A DNA stretch of 23,866 bases from Methylibium sp964622685 (lineage in GTDB: Bacteria; Pseudomonadota; Gammaproteobacteria; Burkholderiales; Burkholderiaceae_C). Below are positions 15,078 through 22,665 of this stretch, piece after piece (the stretch's first letter is position 1; each line of letters opens with the position of its first letter). Location: NCBI GenBank assembly GCA_964622685.1, contig CAZUUU010000037.1:1-23866 (forward strand). Direction: 5' to 3'. Made by a program: the position numbers and the translations under genes. The notes under the pieces were generated by a model. The model did not search any database. It was not told the DNA's origin and worked only from the letters and a program-made list of their open reading frames with translations.

Positions 15078-16135
15078 CGGGCCAGTGTAGCCAATGGATC
15101 GCGCGCAACGCGGCCCGAGACGGGGCTCTGCATGGCGTAGCGCACGCTTTGGACCAGCGATTCGACCGCCAGTGTCGCGTTCCACGGGTGCTCGGCCCGG
15201 CGAGCCTCGGCGCGCAGCTCGCGGGCGCAGTCGGTCAGCCGCGACAGCTCGGCGCCGGTCGGCAACGCGGCGACCGGAAAGTAGCGCGGCGCCGCACCGA
15301 CCGCGAGCGCCATCGCGTCGTGGCAGAGCTTCTGCAGCGCCTCGATGGCCAGCGGCAGCGGCCAGGCCGCGAGCGTTGCCGAGTGGCCGGCCATCACCTC
15401 GCGCGGCAGGCGCTGCCAGCAGGCCGCGTCGACACCGAGCGCCAACCGGTCGATGACGTCGAGGGGCGCCCCGCCGGCCGCAGCGAGCAGCACGGCCGCT
15501 TCCTCGACCTGCCGGGCCGCCAGCCAGGAGGTCGCGACGCCGGCGTCGGGCAGCGGCACGCGTTGCGCCTGGCAACGGCTGCGCACGGTCGGCAGCAGCC
15601 GCTGCGGGGCCGACGACGTCAGCACGAAGCGGGCACGGCCGGGGGGCTCCTCCAGCGTCTTCAACAGCGCGTTGGCGCTGGTCGCGTTCATGCGATCCGC
15701 CGGGTGCACCACGACCAGCTTGGCGCCGCCTCGCGACGCCGTCTGCTGGGCGAAGGCGACCGCCGCGCGCACCGCCTCGACCTTGATCTCCTTGCTGGGC
15801 TTGGCCTTGCCCTTGCCCTTGCCGCCTTCCGCGTCGTCGGCGTCGTCAGCGGCGTTCCAGCCCAGTGCGTCCTGCAGCGCCTCGGGGATCAGGACCAGCA
15901 GGTCCGGGTGCGTGCGCGCGGCCAGCAGGTGGCAGGCGGAGCAGTGTCCGCAGGCGCGGCCCGACGGCCGGGCGCCCTCCTCCTCTTCGCACAGCCACGC
16001 CGACGCCACCGCCATCGCCAACTCGAACTGCCCGATGCCCTGCGGTCCGTGCAGCAGCAGCGCATGGCCGCGCGTCGCCTGCAGCGCCTGCGCCAGCGGT
16101 TCGGTCAGCCAGGGCGGCAGCGCATCGGTCGTCAT
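15074..16135 (-). CDS. holB: DNA polymerase III delta' subunit
   Basis: About 353 aa, a clamp-loader subunit of the replicative polymerase. Features: ALLLHGPQGIGQFELA, a degenerate P-loop in which the usual Lys is missing, as in E. coli delta' which does not hydrolyse ATP; zinc-binding CGHCSACHLLAARTHPDLLVL; NATSANALLKTLEEPP; and the SRC motif in TVRSRCQAQ. A low-complexity acidic/Lys-Gly insert (DDADDAEGGKGKGKAKPSK) sits between the zinc module and the Walker B region. ATG at 16135 is preferred because GGTGAG lies just before it; GTG 16144 and ATG 16147, overlapping the tmk stop, are alternatives. Confidence 0.94.
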   Translation of the reverse strand: MTTDALPPWLTEPLAQALQATRGHALLLHGPQGIGQFELAMAVASAWLCEEEEGARPSGRACGHCSACHLLAARTHPDLLVLIPEALQDALGWNAADDADDAEGGKGKGKAKPSKEIKVEAVRAAVAFAQQTASRGGAKLVVVHPADRMNATSANALLKTLEEPPGRARFVLTSSAPQRLLPTVRSRCQAQRVPLPDAGVATSWLAARQVEEAAVLLAAAGGAPLDVIDRLALGVDAACWQRLPREVMAGHSATLAAWPLPLAIEALQKLCHDAMALAVGAAPRYFPVAALPTGAELSRLTDCARELRAEARRAEHPWNATLAVESLVQSVRYAMQSPVSGRVARDPLATLAR

Positions 16136-16140
16136 CGCAC

Positions 16141-16785
16141 TCACCATCCGCGCGCCGACAGGGCGGCGGCGACCTGTGCGGCCACCGCCTCGCGCGACTG
16201 GCCGGCGTCGATGCGCACGAAGCGCTGCGGCTCGGCCGCACAGCGCTCGCCGTAGCCGCGACGCACGCGTTCGAAGAAGGCCGCGTCCTGCTGCTCGAAG
16301 CGGTCGGGGGCACGGGCGGCGACGAGCCGCTCGGCGGCCAGCGCCGGATCGAGGTCGAACCACAGCGTCAGGTCGGGCTGGCGCAGCCCATTGGGCGAGG
16401 ACTGCACCCAGGCTTCCAGCGTGGCGAGGATCTGTCGATCGAAGCCGCGGCCGGCGCCCTGGTAGGCAAAGCTGGCGTCGGTGAAGCGATCGCACAGCAC
16501 CACCACGCCGCTGTCGAGCGCGGGCTGGATGACCCGCTCGAGGTGATCGCGCCGTGCCGCGAAGATCAGCAGGGCCTCGGTGAGCGCATCCATGGGCCGG
16601 TGCAGCACCAGGTCGCGCAGGGTTTCGGCGAGCGGCGTGCCGCCCGGCTCGCGCGTCCGCAGCACGTCGATGCCGCGCTGGCGCCAGCGCTCGGCGAGCG
16701 GCTCGATGTGGCTGGACTTGCCGGCGCCGTCGATGCCTTCGAAGCTGATGAATCGGCCTGCCGGGCCGGCCTGGGTCGCGCTCAC
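16141..16785 (-). CDS. tmk: Thymidylate kinase
   Basis: 214 aa, normal length. Converts dTMP to dTDP with ATP in dTTP synthesis. Visible: P-loop FEGIDGAGKSS (residues 15-25), the TREPGGTPLAE stretch that holds dTMP, and CDRFTDASFAYQGAGRG (DRx motif). The LID region RAPDRFEQQDAAFFERVRRGY is of the bacterial type without the P-loop Arg of the yeast enzyme. The ATG overlaps the mltG stop as ATGA (16782-16785), and holB follows within 5 nt, giving a tight operon. Confidence 0.96.
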   Translation of the reverse strand: MSATQAGPAGRFISFEGIDGAGKSSHIEPLAERWRQRGIDVLRTREPGGTPLAETLRDLVLHRPMDALTEALLIFAARRDHLERVIQPALDSGVVVLCDRFTDASFAYQGAGRGFDRQILATLEAWVQSSPNGLRQPDLTLWFDLDPALAAERLVAARAPDRFEQQDAAFFERVRRGYGERCAAEPQRFVRIDAGQSREAVAAQVAAALSARGW

Positions 16786-17798
16786 TGCGTGCTGCTGCTG
16801 CGGCCGCCGCCGCGCTGGTATCGGTTGACCGCTCGATTATGGTCGGCCAGGTTCTCGCTGAACTCGCTGCTGCCGTCACCGCGTGCCACGAAGTACAGCG
16901 CCTTGGTCGGCTCGGGCCGCACGGCCGCCAGCAGCGAGGCCTTGCCCGGCATCGCGATCGGCGTCGGCGTCAGGCCGGTGCGCAGGTAGGTGTTGTACGG
17001 CGTGTCGGCCTGCAGGTCGCGCTTGCGCAGGTTGCCGTCGAAGGACTCGCCCAGGCCGTAGATGACGGTCGGATCGGTCTGCAGCGGCATGCCGATGCGC
17101 AGCCGGTTGACGAAGACGCCGGCGACCTTGCCGCGATCCGCGGCCGCGCCGGTTTCCTTCTCGACGATCGAGGCCAGGATCAGCGCCTCCTCGGCCGACT
17201 TCAGCGGCGTGTCGGGCTGGCGCTCGGCCCAGGCCGACTCCAGGCGGCGCTGCATCGCCCGGTGTGCCCGCTGCAGCACCGCGAGGTCGCTGCTGCCCTT
17301 GCTGTAGGCGTAGGTGTCGGGGAAGAACCAGCCTTCGGGAGGCTTGCCCGGAGCGCCGATCGCGGCCATGACATCGGCGTCGCTCATCGCCGAGGACGCC
17401 GGCTTCAGCGCATCGGCCTTGGCCAGCTCGGCGCGCACCTGGCGGAAGGTCCAGCCCTCGATCAGCCGGACGGCGGCCTGGGCCTCGTCGCCGCGAACCA
17501 TCTTGCGCAGCAGGTCCTGGGGGGTGGTACCGGACTCGATCTCGTAGCTGCCGGCGCGGATGCGACGCGCCTGGCCCGACCAGCGGAACCATTCGTACAA
17601 CAGTCGTGGATCGACCTGCACGCCGGCGCCGACCCAGCCCTGCGCGATCTCGCGCGGCGAGGTGCCAGGCTCGATCGACAACTCGACCGTCGGCGCGGCC
17701 AGCGGCAACGGCTGCTGCAACCACCAGCGCACCGCCGCCGCAGTCCCGAAGGCCAGCAGCAACAGCAGGAACAGCCCCCACAGCAGGATGCGCTTCAT
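16782..17798 (-). CDS. mltG: Endolytic murein transglycosylase MltG
   Basis: 338 aa (YceG family), anchored in the inner membrane and cutting nascent glycan strands, thereby setting chain length. Residues 4-23 form the N-terminal membrane helix. A LysM-like part follows (VELSIEPGTSPREIAQGW and GSYEIESGTTPQDLLRKMVRG). The catalytic domain contains GWFFPDTYAYSKG, the conserved EKET at 213-216 carrying the catalytic Glu, and VFVNRLRIGMPLQTDPTVIYGLG and TPYNTYLRTGLTPTPIAMPGKASLLAA. It is the first gene of the leftward operon. The 44-bp gap to divergent ygfZ contains GATAAT-like sequence that could serve a promoter. Confidence 0.96.
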   Translation of the reverse strand: MKRILLWGLFLLLLLAFGTAAAVRWWLQQPLPLAAPTVELSIEPGTSPREIAQGWVGAGVQVDPRLLYEWFRWSGQARRIRAGSYEIESGTTPQDLLRKMVRGDEAQAAVRLIEGWTFRQVRAELAKADALKPASSAMSDADVMAAIGAPGKPPEGWFFPDTYAYSKGSSDLAVLQRAHRAMQRRLESAWAERQPDTPLKSAEEALILASIVEKETGAAADRGKVAGVFVNRLRIGMPLQTDPTVIYGLGESFDGNLRKRDLQADTPYNTYLRTGLTPTPIAMPGKASLLAAVRPEPTKALYFVARGDGSSEFSENLADHNRAVNRYQRGGGRSSSTQ

Positions 17799-17842
17799 CG
17801 ACTCCCAACGGCCTGAATGTTCGCGCTGATGATAATCAGGGC

Positions 17843-18802
17843 ATGTCCGACGCCTCCTTCCACGATCTCGCCGCCGGCGGCGCCGTGCGGCTGGTGCACA
17901 GTGCCGTCATCCGCGCCAGCGGCCCGGAGTCCGCGGCCTTCCTGCACGGCCAGTTGACCAACGACTTCACCGGCCTGGGACTCGGCGAGGCGCGTCTGGC
18001 GGCCTACTGCTCGGCCAAGGGTCGGATGCTGGCGAGCTTCGTCGGCTTCAAGCTGCGCCATGACGAGATCTGGCTGAGCTGCCGCGCCGAGCTGGTGGCG
18101 GCGACGCTCAAGCGGCTGCGCATGTTCGTGCTACGCGCGAAGGTGCAACTGGCCGAAGGCGGCGACGAGGCCGTGCTGCTGGGCCTGGCCGGCAGTTCGG
18201 TGGCGATGATCGCGCCGGACGCCGCCTCGATGGCCGTCTGGTCGCGTCGCGAACTCGACGGCGCCAGCCTCGTGCGCCTGCCAGATGCCGTCGGTGCGGC
18301 GCGCTGGCTGTGGGCCGGCCCGCGCGTTCGGGCCGACGCGGTGCTGGCCGCGCTGCCGCCGCTGATGCTCGAGCGGTGGGACTGGCTCGAGGTGCGCAGC
18401 GGCGTCGCGCCCATCGTCGGCGCGACGGTCGAGGCCTTCGTGCCGCAGATGCTGAACTACGAGCTGCTCGGCGGCGTGAACTTCCAGAAGGGCTGCTACC
18501 CCGGCCAGGAGATCGTGGCGCGCAGCCAGTACCGCGGCACGCTGAAGCGTCGCACCCAGCTGCTGCACGGCGACGTGCCGTTGCAGGCCGGGCAGGAAGT
18601 CTGGTGGAGCGGCGACGCGGCGCAGCCCAGCGGCCTGGTCGCACTGGCCGCCGCGGCACCTGCCGGCGGCTGGGACGCGCTGGTCGAGCTGAAGCTGGCG
18701 ACCCTCGACGAGGGCACGCTGCACCTCGGCGCGGTCGACGGCCCGGCGCTGGCGGTCCTGCCCCTGCCCTACGAACTGCCCCGCGAACCGGCCACGGCCT
18801 GA
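17843..18802 (+). CDS. ygfZ: YgfZ/GcvT-like iron-sulfur cluster maintenance protein
   Basis: 319 aa, folate-binding protein that supports synthesis or repair of certain Fe-S enzymes such as MiaB. The diagnostic YgfZ signature K-G-C-Y-P-G-Q-E-I-V-A-R-x-x-Y-R-G is complete, with Cys218. The N-terminus RASGPESAAFLHGQLTNDF and YCSAKGRMLASF are the usual family beginning. ATG 17843 follows directly after a short leader with weak ribosome-binding sequence (CAGGG). It is divergent from mltG, an arrangement common in Burkholderiales, and heads a plus-strand run with DUF4936 and an NRDE protein. Confidence 0.95.
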   Translation: MSDASFHDLAAGGAVRLVHSAVIRASGPESAAFLHGQLTNDFTGLGLGEARLAAYCSAKGRMLASFVGFKLRHDEIWLSCRAELVAATLKRLRMFVLRAKVQLAEGGDEAVLLGLAGSSVAMIAPDAASMAVWSRRELDGASLVRLPDAVGAARWLWAGPRVRADAVLAALPPLMLERWDWLEVRSGVAPIVGATVEAFVPQMLNYELLGGVNFQKGCYPGQEIVARSQYRGTLKRRTQLLHGDVPLQAGQEVWWSGDAAQPSGLVALAAAAPAGGWDALVELKLATLDEGTLHLGAVDGPALAVLPLPYELPREPATA

Positions 18803-18809
18803 ACGGCGG

Positions 18810-19118
18810 ATGCGCACCGAGCGGCACGAACTCTTCGTCTACTACCGCGTGCCGCAGGCGCGGGCCGCGGAGCTGGCCGAGGCGGTGGCACGCATGCAGG
18901 CGACCCTGCGGGCCGCGCACCCCGGCCTGCGGCAAGCGCGGCTGCTGCGCCGTCCGGACACCGTCGACGGCCGTCACACCTGGATGGAGGCCTACGCCTT
19001 CGATCCGGCCAGCGTGCCCGATCAGCTGGCGGCGGCCATCGAGCAGGCGGCCGGGCCGCTGGCCGCGCTGATCGACGGGCCGCGTCACGGCGAGCACTTC
19101 ATCGCATGTGCCTCGTAG
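18810..19118 (+). CDS. DUF4936 family protein
   Basis: 102 aa, small soluble protein matching DUF4936, a family from beta-proteobacteria usually found beside ygfZ or an NRDE gene. It starts HELFVYYRVPQARAAELAEAVARMQ and continues with RQARLLRRPDTVDGRHTWMEAYAF, a pattern suggesting a ferredoxin-like alpha/beta fold. No catalytic motif was seen and the function is unknown. ATG 18810 lies 7 nt after the ygfZ stop. Its last 13 nt overlap the NRDE gene, so the three genes are co-transcribed. Confidence 0.85.
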   Translation: MRTERHELFVYYRVPQARAAELAEAVARMQATLRAAHPGLRQARLLRRPDTVDGRHTWMEAYAFDPASVPDQLAAAIEQAAGPLAALIDGPRHGEHFIACAS

Positions 19119-20059
19119 CCCTGGCGCTCGACCAGGACCGGCGCTTCCCGCTGGTGCTGGCCTCGAACCGAGACGAGTTCTTCGAGCGCCCGACCGCGCG
19201 GCTGGGCTGGTGGACGCCCGACAGCGGCGGGCCCGAGATCCTCAGCGGCCGTGACCTGCAGGCCGGCGGCACGTGGCTCGGCCTCACGGCGGCGGGTCGA
19301 CTGGCCCTGGTGACGAACGTGCGCGATCCCTCGCGCCACGATCCCAAGGCGCCGTCGCGTGGCGAGCTCGTGCCGCGCTGGCTGCACAGCGAGCTGCCGC
19401 TCGACCGCTTCTGGATGCAGGTGGCGCTGTCGGGCTACAACGGCTTCAACCTGATCGCCGCCGACTTCGCCCGGGGCGACTGCTTCTGGGCCAGCAGCGC
19501 GGCGGCGCTGCCGCGCCGGCTGGAGCGCGGGCTGTACGGCCTGTCGAACGCCGTGCTCGACACGCCCTGGCCCAAGGTCGCGCGGCTCAAGGCCGGCGTG
19601 CGTGCCGCGATCGGCTCGCTCGGCGCCGAGGACCCCGTCGACCTGCTGGCCACAAGGCTCTTCGAGGCGCTGGGCGACCGCAGCCTGGCGCCGGACGGGC
19701 AGTTGCCGGACACCGGCGTGCCGCGCGAACTGGAGCGCCAGCTGTCGGCCGCCTTCATCCGCACACCGGACGGGCGCTACGGCACGCGCTGCTCGACCCT
19801 GGTCATCACCGAGCGCATCAAGCGCCAGCTCGTCACGCACGTCTTCGAGCGCAGCTACACCGCCGGGCCGGGTGTCGCACTGCTGCGGCGCTCCCGGCTG
19901 AGCGGCTGGCCGCCGCGCTACAGCGCGTCGGGCGCGGCCAGCCGGATGTCGGCCGAGACGGTGCCCGCGGGCCTGGATGAAGCCTCGGCCCTTGCGGCCG
20001 CCAAGCGCACGCGCGCCCGCGGCTTGATCAAGCCCGGCGGCCCGCGCTCGCGCGATTGA
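19106..20059 (+). CDS. NRDE / TANGO2 family protein
   Basis: 317 aa. N-terminal MCLVALALDQDRRFPLVLASNRDEFFERPT includes Cys2 and the Asn-Arg-Asp-Glu motif that names the family. Further family blocks: GRDLQAGGTWLGLTAAGRLALVTNVRD and YNGFNLIAADF, then GLSNAVLDTPWPKV and YGTRCSTLVI. Human TANGO2 is linked to lipid and haem metabolism; the bacterial role is unsettled. The conserved part ends near residue 262. The remaining tail of about 50 residues (Arg/Ala/Ser-rich) is unlike the usual family end. The ATG overlaps the DUF4936 gene by 13 nt. Confidence 0.92.
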   Translation: MCLVALALDQDRRFPLVLASNRDEFFERPTARLGWWTPDSGGPEILSGRDLQAGGTWLGLTAAGRLALVTNVRDPSRHDPKAPSRGELVPRWLHSELPLDRFWMQVALSGYNGFNLIAADFARGDCFWASSAAALPRRLERGLYGLSNAVLDTPWPKVARLKAGVRAAIGSLGAEDPVDLLATRLFEALGDRSLAPDGQLPDTGVPRELERQLSAAFIRTPDGRYGTRCSTLVITERIKRQLVTHVFERSYTAGPGVALLRRSRLSGWPPRYSASGAASRMSAETVPAGLDEASALAAAKRTRARGLIKPGGPRSRD

Positions 20060-20072
20060 CCGGTCGGGCGCG

Positions 20073-21020
20073 TCAGCGGCGCCGTCCCATCAGCTCGAGC
20101 ATCAGCTCGATGCGCGCCTGCGCCGGCGTCGACGCGCCACTGGCCGGCAGCTCGTCGTGGCCCGTCGGCAACAGCAGGCCGTCCGGCACGCGGCTGCTGC
20201 GGCGCACCGCGACGCCGGCTGCCTGGGCGGTCCGCAATGCGGCCTCCAGGGCGTGGTGCAGCGTGCCGTTGCCCGTGCCGGCCGCCACGATGCCGTCGAC
20301 CCCCTGGGCGACGAGCGCCTCGACCAGCGCGCCGGTCGCGCCTGCGTGGCTGGCGACGATCTCGACGCGCGGCCACGGCCGGTCGAGCAGCGCCGGGCCC
20401 AGCGCGGTGCCACCGGGCCAGTCGCGCACGCGGTGAAGCGTTGCGCCGTCGAGGCGGCCGATCGGCCCGCCGTCCCCGGCGCCAAACCCATCGACGCGCT
20501 GCCGGTGCGTCTTGCGCACGTCGAGCGCGCCGAACACCGTGCCGGCAAACACGACACATGTGCCCTGCGCGCCCGGCTCCCGGGCCACCCGCACGGCATC
20601 GGCCAGGTTCTGCGGCCCGTCGGCCTCGCGTGCGCTGGCCGGCCGCATCGCGCCGGTCAGCACGACGGGCTTGGCCGGCGCCAGGACCCGCTGCAGCAGG
20701 TAGGCCGTCTCCTCCATGGTGTCGGTACCGTGGGTGATCACGACACCCGCCACCGCGGGCCGGGCCAGATGCTGCTCCACGCGCTGCGCCAGCCGCCGCC
20801 AGAGGTCGAAGCTCATGTCCTTGCTGTCGACCTGCGCGATCTGCTCGGCCTCGATCGCCTGTCCGGCCAGGGCCGGCACCGCGGCGAGCAACTGCCGCAC
20901 GCCCAACTGGGCCGCCGTGTAGCCGACATGGTCGTCCGGACTCGCCGCCGTCCCGGCGATGGTGCCGCCCGTGGCCAGGATCACGACGGTCGCGGCAGAA
21001 ACCTGAGTCGGGCTTTGCAT
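20073..21020 (-). CDS. L-asparaginase (asparaginase/glutaminase family)
   Basis: 315 aa. Hydrolyses L-asparagine to aspartate and ammonia. Both active-site blocks are present: VVILATGGTIAGTAAS near the N-terminus (first catalytic Thr in TGGTIAG) and VVITHGTDTMEETAYLL (Thr-Asp pair). Lys in VVLTGAMRP is followed by the family's usual SAREADGPQNLADAV. No signal peptide is evident, so it is probably cytoplasmic, although the sequence type is nearer the AnsB group; the type is left open. ATG ends at 21020. The upstream 12 bp lead straight into the SOS-type box shared with lexA, so its promoter must overlap that operator. Confidence 0.93.
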   Translation of the reverse strand: MQSPTQVSAATVVILATGGTIAGTAASPDDHVGYTAAQLGVRQLLAAVPALAGQAIEAEQIAQVDSKDMSFDLWRRLAQRVEQHLARPAVAGVVITHGTDTMEETAYLLQRVLAPAKPVVLTGAMRPASAREADGPQNLADAVRVAREPGAQGTCVVFAGTVFGALDVRKTHRQRVDGFGAGDGGPIGRLDGATLHRVRDWPGGTALGPALLDRPWPRVEIVASHAGATGALVEALVAQGVDGIVAAGTGNGTLHHALEAALRTAQAAGVAVRRSSRVPDGLLLPTGHDELPASGASTPAQARIELMLELMGRRR

Positions 21021-21031
21021 GTTCTGGAAAA

Positions 21032-21047
21032 CTGGATAAAAATACAG
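21032..21047. promoter_or_regulatory. SOS box (LexA operator), one mismatch
   Basis: CTGG-ATAAAAAT-ACAG fits the proteobacterial operator CTGT-N8-ACAG with one mismatch in the left half. It lies 76 bp before the lexA start and 11 bp before the asparaginase start on the other strand. A second partial copy, CTGG-N8-CCAG, follows at 21051-21066. Autoregulation of lexA through such a box is the rule. Confidence 0.7.
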
Positions 21048-21123
21048 GTACTGGATAAATCGCCAGATCGAGCCCGGCACCCCGCGACAGGCCACGATCC
21101 ACGACGATCCTCGGGAGCCCGCG

Positions 21124-21801
21124 ATGGACGACACGCCCAAACTCACTGCCCGGCAGCAGCAGATCCTCGATCTGGTCCAGACCTCGATCGAGCGCAGCGG
21201 CTCGCCGCCGACGCGGGCCGAGATCGCGGCCGAGCTGGGCTTCCGTTCGGCCAACGCGGCCGAGGAACACCTGCAGGCCCTGGCCCGCAAGGGCGTGATC
21301 GAACTGCTGGGCGGTACCTCGCGCGGGATCCGCTTGAAGTCTGACACATTGCGTTCGCTGAACCAGGCGCGCAACAAGCAGTTCTCGCTGCCCTTGCCCA
21401 GCCTGTCGCAGCTGATGCTGCCGCTGGTCGGGCGCGTCGCCGCCGGCAGTCCCATCCTCGCGCAGGAACACATCGACCAGACCTTCGCGGTCGAGGCGAC
21501 GCTGTTCCCGCGCCGGCCCGACTACCTGCTCAAGGTGCGCGGCATGAGCATGCGCGATGCCGGCATCCTGGACGGCGACCTGCTCGCGGTGCAACGCTCC
21601 AAGGAAGCCAAGAACGGCCAGATCGTGGTCGCGCGGCTGGGCGAGGAAGTCACGGTCAAGCGCTTCCGGCGCGTGCGCGGAACGATCGAACTGCTGCCCG
21701 AGAACCCGGACTTCGAGCCCATCGTCGTCGGTCCCGACAGCGGCGAGTTCGAACTCGAAGGCCTGGCCGTCGGCTTGATCCGCAACACCTTGCTGGCATG
21801 A
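21124..21801 (+). CDS. lexA: LexA repressor
   Basis: 225 aa, longer than E. coli LexA (202 aa) because of a longer linker. It represses SOS genes until RecA-stimulated self-cleavage. Winged helix-turn-helix at 1-70 (LTARQQQILDLVQTSIERSG; PTRAEIAAELGFRSANAAEEHLQALARKGVIEL). Cleavage bond Ala107-Gly108 in VGRVAAGSPI, nucleophile Ser142 in GMSM, and general base Lys179 in VTVKRF. The Ser-to-Lys spacing of 37 equals that of E. coli (119/156). An SOS-type box lies upstream. The stop overlaps the next gene as ATGA. Confidence 0.97.
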   Translation: MDDTPKLTARQQQILDLVQTSIERSGSPPTRAEIAAELGFRSANAAEEHLQALARKGVIELLGGTSRGIRLKSDTLRSLNQARNKQFSLPLPSLSQLMLPLVGRVAAGSPILAQEHIDQTFAVEATLFPRRPDYLLKVRGMSMRDAGILDGDLLAVQRSKEAKNGQIVVARLGEEVTVKRFRRVRGTIELLPENPDFEPIVVGPDSGEFELEGLAVGLIRNTLLA

Positions 21802-22160
21802 GCGGTCCGATGGCAGTGCGCCCCGACGCCAGGACTAAGGCCCGCGAAGCCATGTCCTGCGAGAGCCTGGAGCAGATCCCGAACATCGGTGCCTCGCTGG
21901 CCGCCGACCTGCGGCTGATCGGCATCCGGCACCCGCGCGACCTCGCCGGCCGCGACGCCTTCGTGCTCTACCAGGCGCTGTGCGCCAAGACCGGCCAACG
22001 CCAGGACCCGTGCGTGCTCGACACCTTCATGGCCGCGACCGACTTCATGCGCGGCGCGGCGCCGGCTCCGTGGTGGGCCTACACCGCGCAGCGCAAGGCG
22101 CTCTACGGGCAGATCGATCTGCCAGCGGCGACCGGCGACGGAGGCCGCACGCCGCGCTGA
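21798..22160 (+). CDS. Cdd1-like helix-hairpin-helix protein coupled to lexA
   Basis: 120 aa. Residues 23-55 (LEQIPNIGASLAADLRLIGIRHPRDLAGRD) form a helix-hairpin-helix, a non-specific DNA-binding unit. It is followed by LYQALCAKTGQRQDPCVLDTFMAATDFMRG, which matches the 'pathogenicity locus' Cdd1 family; a member has been annotated as a mitomycin-resistance protein. The ATG is inside the lexA stop (ATGA at 21798-21801), so it should be produced with LexA and induced by DNA damage. ATG 21813 and ATG 21852 are alternative starts, but the coupled one is preferred. Molecular function is unproven. Confidence 0.85.
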   Translation: MSGPMAVRPDARTKAREAMSCESLEQIPNIGASLAADLRLIGIRHPRDLAGRDAFVLYQALCAKTGQRQDPCVLDTFMAATDFMRGAAPAPWWAYTAQRKALYGQIDLPAATGDGGRTPR

Positions 22161-22174
22161 CTCGTTTCCCGGCC

Positions 22175-22216
22175 CCTGCGGGTGGTAGGCATGCGTCGAC
22201 TGGCGCATCCCGCAGG
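22175..22216 (+). terminator. Stem-loop after the lexA-cdd1 pair
   Basis: CCTGCGGG at 22175-22182 pairs with CCCGCAGG at 22209-22216, and inside it ATGCG (22191-22195) pairs with CGCAT (22204-22208). It starts 14 nt after the Cdd1-like stop. No U-tract follows, so a Rho-independent role is uncertain. The remaining bases to 22263 hold only the leader of the next gene. Confidence 0.45.
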
Positions 22217-22263
22217 CCGGCCGGTCACCATCAATCCTGCTGATCTTCCGACGGAGATTCAAC

Positions 22264-22587
22264 ATGGTCATGGTTCTGTGGAGTCCGCTGCGGCGGTGGT
22301 GGCAGGCGGCTTTCGCCGCGCCGGCGCCGGCGGCGGTCCAGCCCTTGCGCTTTCGGCGGCCGGCGACGCGCTCGAGTGCGCACAAGACAGGCGGCGCGCG
22401 GCCCCTGACGCCTTTCGGAGCGACGACGTCGAGCGGTCGAGTGGCCGTCGCCCAGCGCGCCGCCCGGCGCTTCTGGATGACGCTCGACCCGGAAGATCAG
22501 CGCCGCGCGGCAATCGGGGGATCGTTCGCCGAGGTGTGCGCGGCACTCGAGCGCCTCGCCGCCGTCGAGGAAGGCCAGCGCTGCTGA
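22264..22587 (+). CDS. Hypothetical protein
   Basis: 107 aa, not recognised. ATG 22264 has a GGAG ribosome-binding site at 7 nt. The N-terminal third is Trp/Arg/Ala/Pro-rich (VLWSPLRRWWQAAFAAPAPAAVQPL) and low in complexity. The C-terminal part reads as a compact helical domain (FWMTLDPEDQRRAAIGGSFAEVCAALERLAAVEE), which supports a real gene. Third codon positions are GC-rich as in neighbours. An ATG two codons downstream (22270) is an alternative start. It ends before a strong bidirectional terminator shared with phaB. Confidence 0.6.
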   Translation: MVMVLWSPLRRWWQAAFAAPAPAAVQPLRFRRPATRSSAHKTGGARPLTPFGATTSSGRVAVAQRAARRFWMTLDPEDQRRAAIGGSFAEVCAALERLAAVEEGQRC

Positions 22588-22620
22588 AGGCGCGGTGGAG
22601 CCCACGACGGACTGAAAGGA

Positions 22621-22647
22621 CAAAGCCGGGCGCAAGGCCCGGCTTTG
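22621..22647. terminator. Bidirectional terminator hairpin
   Basis: CAAAGCCGGGC / GCAAG / GCCCGGCTTTG: a perfect 11-bp stem whose A/T-rich base gives a short T-run on both strands. It lies between the convergent ends of the 107-aa gene (22587) and phaB (22666), 18 bp from the phaB stop. Confidence 0.85.
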
Positions 22648-22665
22648 CTGTTGCGGTGCGGCCGC

